Positions 44,789 to 53,370 of a stretch of 64,000 nucleotides of DNA are shown piece after piece. Source of the DNA: CAZPUS01 sp964589825 (GTDB lineage Bacteria; Fibrobacterota; Chitinivibrionia; Chitinivibrionales; WJKA01); the NCBI GenBank assembly GCA_964589825.1, contig CAZPUS010000001.1:115431-179430 (forward strand), given 5' to 3'. The notes under the pieces are model-generated. The model worked only from the letters and a program-made list of their open reading frames with translations. It made no database searches and was not told the DNA's origin. A program made the translations under genes and the position numbers. Position 1 is the stretch's first letter; each line of letters opens with the position of its first letter.

Positions 44789-47149
44789 TTACTCTTCAGA
44801 TTCATTCAGTTGTTGCTCGAGCTGTTTTATCTTTTCATCAAGTTTCTCTTCCTCTTCTTTCTGTTTTTCGATTACTTCCCTTTCTTTCTGCGTTGCCATC
44901 ATCTCTTCGGCTCTGGCAAGTGCGTATTCCGCATCGTCAAGAATCTTCTCTTTTCGTCTTAGAAACTTCGTATGTGATTTGGCCTTGAGGGTGTACTCAA
45001 AAAACTGTTCATCCTTCTGCGCAAAATCCTCATACTCCTGCTCCAGTTGCTCACGCTCCTTAAGTGTCTGTGCCACCGGTCTGGTCATCGCATTCTTCTT
45101 TATATTTTCGGCTACCGGTTCAAACTCATCGACCGTTTCCTCGTACATGTTTTTGCGCCGCTGCAGGTCCGAGTCGGTGATATAATCATCATTGCAGAGC
45201 TCGACACATTTATCAAGCATCTCTTTTGCCGTAGTATAGCGCTGGAGCAAAATGTTTGCATACCCTTTCAGAAGATATACCTCGGGAAGAAAAGGCGACT
45301 CCGGATGATTGTTAATCAACGGAGTGAGTACTTTGAGACATAACTTCGGCTTCTGTACCTTTATCCATGACCACGCCATACCGATAAGCGCTTCTTCACG
45401 ATACGGGGAAGATGCACTGACCTTCTGGTATGCTTCTACCGCCTGTCGCAATTTAACCTGTTCGAAGTAGAGGTGACCAAGTTTTGTGTTGGCTGCATCA
45501 ATAAGAAGTAGGTGATCCTGCTTCATGCTTGTATCCTGCACAATCGACTGCAGATTCTGCATGGCCGCCTTAGGTCTTTCCTCTTCTATATTGATAATCG
45601 AAAGCGTATATTGTGCGTAAAGATATGCCGGGTCACCCGGTTCGAGCCGGTTAAAAAGCCGCCTGGCCGATTCGTAATTCTTCTGTGTGAAATAGATCTC
45701 ACCGGCAAGGTAATCCGCATCGGTACGGATATCGCTATCAGGATACAAATTGACTATAAACGCATGCCGCTTCAATGCACTCTCATAATCACCTTCGCTG
45801 TAATCGAGTTGCATAAGCCCGTAGAGGTATTTAGGTCGCATCTGAGATGCCGAATAATTGTCAAGCCCCTCGCTGTACATATCGTGTGCAATCGATTTCA
45901 TGCGAAGAAACCGATAACAATTACCCATGAAATACATGACCTTATCATTAAGATGGAAATTCGGAAAGAGCGTCATCACTTTGCCGAAAGCAAACGAAGC
46001 TTCCCAATACTTGCCTTCAACGTACAATTTCATGGCCTCGTTGTAGGCATTCTGCGGCTCTGCAATCAGCTGGTTATAAAGCCGCCGTGATTCACGCTGC
46101 TCGCGGGTGGGTCCGACGTCACCCGAAATCTTGGCCATAAGGGTAAAACCTCTGGGATCAACCCCCATATCGGTCAACAAACCACTGAACGCATATCCGA
46201 CATCAAAATCGGCAACGATATAGTTTATTGCCTCGGGCAGCGGAAACATGAGATTTGTTTTTACTCCCACGTAGGAGATATTATTATTGGTCCATCCGCC
46301 CTTGAGCCATATCTGGGGAATAAATTCATATTTCACGTGTGCCCCGTAACGAGGGATAACAGGGGCAGACTCATTTTCAAGACTGTCAAGCAGATTCACC
46401 CAGATATCTCCGAAGATATTATCTATTACCACCTCGACATCCGCAACCAGTATGTCGTTGAATGCGCTGTAACGAATTCCCGTACGCATCCGTGGAGTAA
46501 CGGGGTAGCTTGCTATAGACTCCCATTCGATCTGAGCCGGGATGACATCCTGCAGATTGACACTAAAACCGAGGTCCCCATACAGATAGTGATCAATCGG
46601 ATTGAAATAAACGCCAAGATCGATACCTGGCACTTTACTGACTTTCCACTCTTTGTACTGGTTCTGAATCCAAAATTTAAGATTTGTACCGGCCATAAGC
46701 CAGGGAAGAATTTTAAGCCCATAATTCGCAGTGATCCAGTAATCTCCGAACGGAATCATTGAAACGTCATCATCGTTGAATTCTGTCCGTTCCTTGATCT
46801 GCGCGCCCCCCGCGATTGCGGTGATACCGAATGTATGGTTCATTCGTACAGGAGCATAAAACCCGAGTTGCTTGTACCCCCACGGCGCCAGTAAACCAGC
46901 CCAGCTGTACATACCGACATCGAAATGGTACTGATTAACACCATGCAGAAGCGCAGGGTTGACAAGGGCAGACGTATAGTCCGAAAGTTTCTGGTAACAG
47001 TCCGACTGCAGATATGGTGCCGGATATCCACCACTTCCCTCGGCCTCAAGCGCCATGGTTCTTTGCAAACTTCCCGCAAGGAGCACAACAGTTAATACGA
47101 TCCCTGAAATGCTTGATAAATTGCTGGCTTTTCTTTTCATATTTTTCAC
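44789..47149 (-). CDS. Outer-membrane barrel fused to TPR repeats and a coiled coil
   Basis: The 786-residue protein has a signal peptide (about 1-33) and then a beta-barrel-like region (about 35-370) of the PorV/PorP-like kind. That region opens YQKLSDYTSALVNPALLHGV and continues with strands such as YWITANYGLKILPWLMAG. From about 375 to 690 it changes to TPR helices (YVEGKYWEASFAFGKVMTLF, FTQKNYESARRLFNRLEP). The last 100 residues are a charged coiled coil rich in Glu/Lys. Translation may start at the GTG (47149), which has AAGGAT seven bases upstream. An ATG three codons later is the alternative. It likely links the outer membrane with periplasmic parts of the neighbouring machine. Confidence 0.78.
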   Translation of the reverse strand: MKNMKRKASNLSSISGIVLTVVLLAGSLQRTMALEAEGSGGYPAPYLQSDCYQKLSDYTSALVNPALLHGVNQYHFDVGMYSWAGLLAPWGYKQLGFYAPVRMNHTFGITAIAGGAQIKERTEFNDDDVSMIPFGDYWITANYGLKILPWLMAGTNLKFWIQNQYKEWKVSKVPGIDLGVYFNPIDHYLYGDLGFSVNLQDVIPAQIEWESIASYPVTPRMRTGIRYSAFNDILVADVEVVIDNIFGDIWVNLLDSLENESAPVIPRYGAHVKYEFIPQIWLKGGWTNNNISYVGVKTNLMFPLPEAINYIVADFDVGYAFSGLLTDMGVDPRGFTLMAKISGDVGPTREQRESRRLYNQLIAEPQNAYNEAMKLYVEGKYWEASFAFGKVMTLFPNFHLNDKVMYFMGNCYRFLRMKSIAHDMYSEGLDNYSASQMRPKYLYGLMQLDYSEGDYESALKRHAFIVNLYPDSDIRTDADYLAGEIYFTQKNYESARRLFNRLEPGDPAYLYAQYTLSIINIEEERPKAAMQNLQSIVQDTSMKQDHLLLIDAANTKLGHLYFEQVKLRQAVEAYQKVSASSPYREEALIGMAWSWIKVQKPKLCLKVLTPLINNHPESPFLPEVYLLKGYANILLQRYTTAKEMLDKCVELCNDDYITDSDLQRRKNMYEETVDEFEPVAENIKKNAMTRPVAQTLKEREQLEQEYEDFAQKDEQFFEYTLKAKSHTKFLRRKEKILDDAEYALARAEEMMATQKEREVIEKQKEEEEKLDEKIKQLEQQLNESEE

Positions 47150-47181
47150 GATTATGATCCTTATTTATATCCAACAATACA

Positions 47182-48684
47182 TTAATTGATTGGCACGATC
47201 TCTACACGTCTGTTCTTCGCGCGACCCTGCGCAGTCTCATTGGTAGCAATAGGCTTGTCTTCGCCATAACCCTTGGCAATCAATCGATCGGCGGAGATAC
47301 CGCGCTCTACGAAATACTCCTTCACCGCTTTCGCTCTTTTATAGGAAAGCACCCTGTTATAATCGGCTCCACCCCGATTGTCGGTATGACCGGCGATTTC
47401 GAATTTCTTGTTTTCAAACGCTTCAAGGCTGTTAAATACTTTGTCAAGTACCGGATAGGACTCTTTAAGGATCTGGGCACTTCCTGTTTTAAAATGAACG
47501 CCCCGCAATGTAAGCTTCTTTGTGATCTTTTTGGGTTCTTCATCCGGACAGCCGTCCTTATCCTTGAATCCATTAACCGTTTCAGGGTTATTAGGACATT
47601 TATCGCGATCATCAACGATGCCATCCTTGTCATTGTCGTTGTCCGGACAGCCGTCCTGATCCTGGAACCCGTCCTTATCTTCCGCTTCATCCGGACAGGC
47701 GTCATCTTTGTCGTAAATGCCATCATTATCGTTGTCATAATCGGGACATCCATCCTCATCCTGAAACCCATCCATATCTTCCGCAACCTTGGGACATTGA
47801 TCGATATCGTCGAGGATGCCGTCTCCATCCGCATCCTTGCTCAGCTGCATTACTACTTCAGCCGGCATCAGCCCGATATCCGAATTGTTCTGTCCCTGCT
47901 CCTTGCATGGCGATGTCTGCTTTACATAATAATTGAATTTCGGAAATCCGGGAGATATGAATTTCGGATCCTTGCTGATATTCGTTTTATCAACCCGTGC
48001 GATAGGATTGAAAGGAGCGCGGTTATTATAGATATTGTTATAAACGACACGTGTTTTCTTGGCACCGGGCCCCACAAAAACCGCATACTGTTTATTGCCC
48101 ATAATAATATTATTATGTATCGCCACCGCAGTATGGTGCGCCGCAAAGATTCCGCAATAGCCGTTCTCGACGATCACGTTATGATCGATCGCGGTACGGG
48201 TGCCACGCACAGATTCGAGGAATATACCTGTCCATTTGTTACGATAAATAATGTTGTTCTCTATTTGAGGAAGCGACATAATTGCATGTATGCCGGTTCC
48301 TTTATTGTCGAGTATTATGTTGCGCTTGATAACAGGCCGGGTATTTTTACACAGTATCCCCTTTTCACCGTTCGTTATCGTAAATTTCATGATGGTTGCA
48401 TTTTCTGCTCCAACTATGACCGGTCCTTCTCCGCCTCCGTTGATTATTGTTTTGGTCTTGTCCTGTCCCTCGAGTATTACATCGGGTTTTAATGAGATGT
48501 TCTCATGATAGGTACCGTTTTTAACATAAACGGTATCTCCTGCGGATGCCTGTTGAATCGCCTTGAAAATCGTGGGGAAATCATGAGGGACAAGAATTTT
48601 TCGCGCCTGCTGCGCCTGGGAAGTCACGAGCACGTTGCACAACACAAAAAGGGACATCATTCTGAACCATTTTCTTATTTCCAT
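47182..48684 (-). CDS. Beta-helix / TSP3-repeat / OmpA fusion, outer-membrane to cell-wall protein
   Basis: The 500-residue product starts at the ATG with AGGAAAG eight bases upstream (a GTG at 48732 is not favoured). It has a signal peptide (about 1-26) and a right-handed parallel beta-helix region of PbH1-type turns (about 30-260, with NIILDNKGTGIHAI, NIIYRNKWTGIFLE and NVIVENGYCGIFAA). About three thrombospondin type 3-like calcium repeats follow (DADGDGILDDIDQCP, DNDNDGIYDKDDACPDEAED, DNDKDGIVDDRDKCP). A C-terminal OmpA domain (FKTGSAQILKESYPVLDKVF, GHTDNRGGADYNRVLSYKRA, KGYGEDKPIATN) that binds peptidoglycan completes it. The beta-helix may bind a polysaccharide. Confidence 0.85.
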   Translation of the reverse strand: MEIRKWFRMMSLFVLCNVLVTSQAQQARKILVPHDFPTIFKAIQQASAGDTVYVKNGTYHENISLKPDVILEGQDKTKTIINGGGEGPVIVGAENATIMKFTITNGEKGILCKNTRPVIKRNIILDNKGTGIHAIMSLPQIENNIIYRNKWTGIFLESVRGTRTAIDHNVIVENGYCGIFAAHHTAVAIHNNIIMGNKQYAVFVGPGAKKTRVVYNNIYNNRAPFNPIARVDKTNISKDPKFISPGFPKFNYYVKQTSPCKEQGQNNSDIGLMPAEVVMQLSKDADGDGILDDIDQCPKVAEDMDGFQDEDGCPDYDNDNDGIYDKDDACPDEAEDKDGFQDQDGCPDNDNDKDGIVDDRDKCPNNPETVNGFKDKDGCPDEEPKKITKKLTLRGVHFKTGSAQILKESYPVLDKVFNSLEAFENKKFEIAGHTDNRGGADYNRVLSYKRAKAVKEYFVERGISADRLIAKGYGEDKPIATNETAQGRAKNRRVEIVPIN

Positions 48685-49226
48685 GGCACGTACTTTCCTC
48701 GCTATTTTTTTTGATTGCGTTATTTCTCGCACTTAAAAAATGTTAGAAATTTGTAAGGATTCTGTGTTACTAATGTCCTAATATACTAAAAAACAAGAAA
48801 AAAAACTGCATTCTCGATTATTTTACGTGTGAAAGACCACATCACTTTCTAATTCTTCTTCCTTGATAGATAAAATATTTTTCGTTGCACACAAATGCAA
48901 ATTTTGTTTTGAGTTACACATGCCGTCAAAACACTTGTAACCGCAGTTTCTCAGCACACCGTTTTTTCTGCCGTGGGTTCCGGTCCCATGTTTACTCTCC
49001 CTTTTGAATCTGCTGCCTGCACACGCTTTCTCCTGCAAAAGACCATGTCCCCATATCATTACTCGTGGAGAAAAAGGCCTACAGTCCGGCTACTAATATG
49101 TTATTTTCCTTTTTATGATACTATTTCGCACATGAATTGTCAAGTTATTCCGCGGTGGAGGGATAGTACGCGCACCGGAGATGCTTACCACAGGATTCAT
49201 GTAATCCTCAAATCAAAAAGGATGTT
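48685..49226. other. Divergent intergenic region upstream of the OmpA fusion and the peptidase-barrel gene
   Basis: These 542 bases contain promoters for the minus-strand OmpA fusion and the plus-strand peptidase-barrel gene, but no clear consensus pair could be assigned. The left half is AT-rich (48720-48830). A stretch at 48995-49060 weakly resembles the inside of the dispersed repeat, too weakly to claim. No gene is evident. Confidence 0.4.
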
Positions 49227-52200
49227 ATGATGTATATACTATGGTTGGTGTTAAACCGTCTCCCCCGCAGAATGATGTGCCGGACAATGCTCGGGTTCTT
49301 TACCTTTCTTCTTCCGGTCACGGCTACCGCCACGACTTTCGGGAAAAACAAAGTCCAGTATGAAACCCTTTCCTGGCGTTATTTTTCAAGCGAATCGTTC
49401 GATGTTTACTTTCATGAAGAGAGCACACGACTTGCATATAATGCGTGTGAAATAATGGAGGACGAATATGCCCGGCTGTCATCACTATTTCATTTTACAC
49501 ACCGCAACCCTCTCCCCCTGCTGCTCTATTCCAACCCTTATTTTTTTCAACAGACAAATGTTATTTCCTCGATACTGCCGGAAGGTGTAGGAGGCTTTAC
49601 CGAGCGGTTGAAAAATCGCATAGTAGTTCCTTTTAACGGCTCATACACCGAATTCGACCACGTGTTACGCCACGAACTCGTGCATGCGTTTCAGTTTGGC
49701 ATTATGAGAGAACACCAGGGAATGTTTTCATCCGGCATTCATCTTCCGCTGTGGTTTGCCGAAGGAAGCGCCGAATTTCTTTCCAGTGGCTGGGACAGCG
49801 ATGCAGACATGTTTCTTATGGACAAAGCGGTATTCGATCGAATGCCATCTCCCGGACCAGGCCTCTCTTCCGGATATATGGCGTACAAAGGCGGCCAGTC
49901 TTTTCTTTATTTTCTTGCCAGTATTCGTTCCGACTCTACTTTCCTCGAGTTTCTGCATCGTTTCAGAAAAAACAAAAACGTCACCACCTCCCTGGAGCAA
50001 GTCTACGATACCACTCTTTCCTACCTTGGCAACGAATGGAAGACACAGCTTAAACAGAATTACTGGCCTGAGCTTGGAAAACGCATCCGGGCCGAAGAAA
50101 TCGCTTTAAAAATCACCTCGGCGGAAAAAAACAACAGCCGGTACAACCTCAAGCCAAGGATATCACCGGACGGAAAAAAACTCGCCTTCTTCACCGATTC
50201 GAAGGATTACACAAGAATCGTGATTCGTGACCTCGAAAACGACAAACTACTGCGGGAAATCAATCAATTCGGCTATGCGGGGTATTTTGAATCGTTTCAC
50301 CCGTTTCGCAGCGGCATATGCTGGTCGCCGGATGGAAAGAAGCTGGCATTCGTTACAAAAAAACACGGAAGAGATCATATCCGCATTTATAACGTTGCTG
50401 AAGACCGTATCGAAAAAACGGTTACCCCTTCCCTCGATTTTATCCGGTCTCCCGACTGGTCGCCGGACGGAAATTTGCTTGTATACACCGGCCTTGCAGG
50501 TGATCATGCCGACCTTTACGTATATGACATCTCCGCCAACTCCTCACACCGGATCACCAAAAGCGATATGTACGAAGCGGATCCGCATTTTTCCCCGGAC
50601 GGTGCATCAATTATGTACCATGCCACTTCCTACGCACCTTTTGAAAAGTCCCGCAACCATACCCGTTTAAATCCCGCACGCACGCCCACCCGCACTTCCG
50701 ACATCTTTATCCTCACCCTGGATGACACTTCGACTGTCAACATTACCGGTACCCCGAATATCAACGAATCCCAGGCATGTTTTGCAGGCACTGATTCTAT
50801 TTTTTTTGTTTCGGATAAAAACGGAATCCACAACATCTACTGCGGCGAGCTCAACGCTCTGGAAAAAGCACAGGCACTTACCGACTTTATCGGGAGATGC
50901 ATGAATCCCGACTATTCACCGGTTGCCGACAAAGTGACATTTACACTCTTTCAGAAACAGCGCTGGGATGTCTGGATTATCGATACACCTTCCCGTCATT
51001 ATAAAGACTCGGCGCTGGAATTTACCAAATGGCAAAAAGCAAAAACAGATCCACACATTGATTTTTTTTCCGCGCTGCCATTTTCAAAACGCACCTCACA
51101 TGTGACGCGCAACAGCTCCGATACAGCTACCGTGATGGATTCTACCCGGCTTCCCTTGACCGACACCATCGAAGTCACAGAGCAGGACTCTATTATTCCC
51201 ATTCCCGACACGCTGACAACCACGGCACGCACTGATTCACCCGCATCTGCACATACGGTGCATGGTGAACATGGCTGCGATACATCAGCAGTATATCCCT
51301 ATCGCCTCCAGTTTTCTCCCGACATGGCCGCACTCGGTGTCGGGCTCTCCGTCCCATACGGGTACGGTGGCTCCGGGATACTGGTACTCAGCGACCTGCT
51401 CGGTAACCATCGGATTCAGCTTGCTGCGGATCTGCAGGGATCGCTCGATCAGACAGGCTACGTCTTCGGCTCGTATCACCTTCTGAAATACCGTCCCGAT
51501 TTCGCGACTGCAGGCTTTTACGACAGTCGCAGCTACCCCTATTATCTCTCCAATTCCATCGCGTGGGTCGATGAGACCAAATACGGCGCCAGCATGGCAA
51601 TACGCTACCCGTTTTCGCTATTCGCACGGGCAGGTCTCGATGTATACTACAGCCACATCGAGCAGAATTATGCGATCGATTATCAGCGCGACGTGCTTGT
51701 GACCGATACGAGCCTTTCGTATCAGGTGATAATGCCCAGTGCTCATTACGCATTCGACAATATCGTATGGGGAATCACCGGGCCGGTAAACGGTATGCGC
51801 GCGCATGCCTCGGTTCTCTTTTCTCCCCCCGTGGAGAAAACACGCAGCGCATTTATCTCCCCCCGTATCGATGCCCGGCATTATTATCATCTTATGCGCA
51901 GGTTCGTATTTGCACAGCGCATTGCGATGGGTGCATCACTGCCCCTGGGTGATAAGGACATCCGACGTCAATACTTCATGGGAGGATTGCAAAACTGGCT
52001 CTACTGGTCGCTCGAAGACCATATAAACCTTGCGCATTACGATGAGTATGCGCAGTCATCCACCTATTCGGAACAGGTATACCCGCTTCGCGGATGGAAT
52101 TATCTTGCACTCGCCGGCACAAAGTATGCGCTTTACAATGTAGCCTTCCGGTTCCCCTTTGTCAATACCATCAAGATTGAATGGCCCGCCCGGATGCAGA

Positions 52201-52424
52201 TACGCTATATTAACGGTTCCCTTTTCGCGGATGTGGGTAATGCCTGGTTTCCCGAGGATGAATATACCCATATACCCCTGCCAAACGATATCTTCGGTGG
52301 ACTTGGATTCGGACTGCGCGTCAATCTGGGTCTATTCGTACTCAAATTCGACCGCGCATGGAAAACCGATTTTTCGACTTTATATGAGGGAAAAAACTAT
52401 TTCTCTCTCGGTGCCGAATTCTGA
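49227..52424 (+). CDS. Exported HExxH metallopeptidase / WD40-like propeller / BamA-like barrel fusion
   Basis: The 1065-residue protein has a signal peptide (about 1-36, ending TATATT). A peptidase-like domain (about 40-290) has the zinc motif HELVH in LRHELVHAFQFG and a downstream Glu in WFAEGSAEFLSSGW, the gluzincin pattern. Next is a TolB/PD40-type beta-propeller (about 300-600) with repeats such as RISPDGKKLAFFTDSKDYTR, ICWSPDGKKLAFVTKK, PDWSPDGNLLVYTG and PHFSPDGASIMYH. A Thr/Asp-rich linker leads to a C-terminal outer-membrane barrel (about 705-1065) ending FSLGAEF, like surface-antigen/BamA proteins. The arrangement suggests a surface-anchored protease or assembly factor; the peptidase activity is inferred only from the motif. 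Confidence 0.82.
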   Translation: MMYILWLVLNRLPRRMMCRTMLGFFTFLLPVTATATTFGKNKVQYETLSWRYFSSESFDVYFHEESTRLAYNACEIMEDEYARLSSLFHFTHRNPLPLLLYSNPYFFQQTNVISSILPEGVGGFTERLKNRIVVPFNGSYTEFDHVLRHELVHAFQFGIMREHQGMFSSGIHLPLWFAEGSAEFLSSGWDSDADMFLMDKAVFDRMPSPGPGLSSGYMAYKGGQSFLYFLASIRSDSTFLEFLHRFRKNKNVTTSLEQVYDTTLSYLGNEWKTQLKQNYWPELGKRIRAEEIALKITSAEKNNSRYNLKPRISPDGKKLAFFTDSKDYTRIVIRDLENDKLLREINQFGYAGYFESFHPFRSGICWSPDGKKLAFVTKKHGRDHIRIYNVAEDRIEKTVTPSLDFIRSPDWSPDGNLLVYTGLAGDHADLYVYDISANSSHRITKSDMYEADPHFSPDGASIMYHATSYAPFEKSRNHTRLNPARTPTRTSDIFILTLDDTSTVNITGTPNINESQACFAGTDSIFFVSDKNGIHNIYCGELNALEKAQALTDFIGRCMNPDYSPVADKVTFTLFQKQRWDVWIIDTPSRHYKDSALEFTKWQKAKTDPHIDFFSALPFSKRTSHVTRNSSDTATVMDSTRLPLTDTIEVTEQDSIIPIPDTLTTTARTDSPASAHTVHGEHGCDTSAVYPYRLQFSPDMAALGVGLSVPYGYGGSGILVLSDLLGNHRIQLAADLQGSLDQTGYVFGSYHLLKYRPDFATAGFYDSRSYPYYLSNSIAWVDETKYGASMAIRYPFSLFARAGLDVYYSHIEQNYAIDYQRDVLVTDTSLSYQVIMPSAHYAFDNIVWGITGPVNGMRAHASVLFSPPVEKTRSAFISPRIDARHYYHLMRRFVFAQRIAMGASLPLGDKDIRRQYFMGGLQNWLYWSLEDHINLAHYDEYAQSSTYSEQVYPLRGWNYLALAGTKYALYNVAFRFPFVNTIKIEWPARMQIRYINGSLFADVGNAWFPEDEYTHIPLPNDIFGGLGFGLRVNLGLFVLKFDRAWKTDFSTLYEGKNYFSLGAEF

Positions 52425-52430
52425 GTATCG

Positions 52431-53366
52431 TTAGGGTATCCTTCGCTCGCACTGCCAGGCGTCCCAGTATGTCTCCATACGTGAAATAAAATCCCCTGCC
52501 GACTCCATGTAGACACGTTTACCGAGCCACTTCGCCGCTTCCCGCAATTCATGGCGGCGTTTCTGCAGCAGTTCGAAATAGGAATCCATTACATTCGAAT
52601 CCGTATCGTTATCGTGCTGCAGATGCTCGTACAACACGGTACAGTCATGTTCGTCACCCAGAAAATCGGAAAGCCTGACCACTTCACGCCATCGTGCGGA
52701 AAGCAGTACCGGCCATACACCCGTGAGCATCCTGCAGTGGTAGCGATGATATTTTACCCGTTTTCGCCACTCGTGAAACGCATCCGGACTCTGGGTGGCA
52801 TATGCCTGATAAAGCATCCGTCTGCCACGACGGTACGTTCGCTCTATCCCCTGCTGCAGTGCACGAAAACCACGATACTTCACAGACCATATATCCACCC
52901 TTCGCAGCATCTGCCGCATCTTTTCTGCAAAGCTCTCAAGGGGCGTCTCGTTATTCTCCCCCGACAGCTCCTCCCCGCCCTGAGACCTCGCTATTCTATC
53001 CCGATGCGCGACCAGCTGCTCCCGGATCGAAGCGAAGCGGGCAAAATCGATACTGTCACGAAACCGATGTCCAAGCTTGTCATGCGTTTCGATCATCACG
53101 TCCGCATCGCGCGTGGAAGAAAGCATGTGCGCCGCATTTCGTACAAACTGATTTTCGAATGAATAGGTTTGCGGGTTGTCGAAGCTGCCACGCACGCTTC
53201 GTATGAGTCCGCGCAGCTTTTTGCACCGCTTGCGCAGCTGATGCACCTTTTTTGCATTCGAGAGCTTGCCGCTGTCCGCTTCCTTAAGCACATAAAGAAT
53301 CTGCTCGCGCGCAATTCTCTTTACTCCCGCATTGACGGTTTCGCTTTTTCGAAGCCGGTATGCCAT
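52431..53366 (-). CDS. CHAD-domain protein
   Basis: CHAD domains are alpha-helical, histidine- and arginine-rich modules that bind polyphosphate. The 311-residue protein is nearly all CHAD: KKVHQLRKRCKKLRGLIRSV near the start (the conserved H..R...K..R helix), RDADVMIETH, and a second copy FHEWRKRVKYHRYHCRML at about 205-222, with LGDEHDCTVL following. It has no signal or membrane segment. It begins 4 bases after the guaA stop, so it is probably co-transcribed with GMP synthase. The pairing is unexplained and could reflect a link between nucleotide and polyphosphate metabolism. Confidence 0.9.
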   Translation of the reverse strand: MAYRLRKSETVNAGVKRIAREQILYVLKEADSGKLSNAKKVHQLRKRCKKLRGLIRSVRGSFDNPQTYSFENQFVRNAAHMLSSTRDADVMIETHDKLGHRFRDSIDFARFASIREQLVAHRDRIARSQGGEELSGENNETPLESFAEKMRQMLRRVDIWSVKYRGFRALQQGIERTYRRGRRMLYQAYATQSPDAFHEWRKRVKYHRYHCRMLTGVWPVLLSARWREVVRLSDFLGDEHDCTVLYEHLQHDNDTDSNVMDSYFELLQKRRHELREAAKWLGKRVYMESAGDFISRMETYWDAWQCERRIP

Positions 53367-53370
53367 CCTG

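Noticed and set aside
47480..47840. Short tandem DNA repeats that might be a CRISPR-like or minisatellite array
   Set aside because: They are codon-level repeats encoding the Asp-rich TSP3 units of the OmpA fusion, not an array of spacers.
47386..48492. Plus-strand frame of 368 codons opposite the OmpA fusion
   Set aside because: Its long hydrophobic strings arise from the complement of Asp-rich TSP3 repeats and beta-helix repeats, not from a real membrane protein.
48995..49060. Possible fifth copy of the dispersed repeat
   Set aside because: Only a weak resemblance to the inner part of copy D, with neither TTGAGCG end; too uncertain to list.
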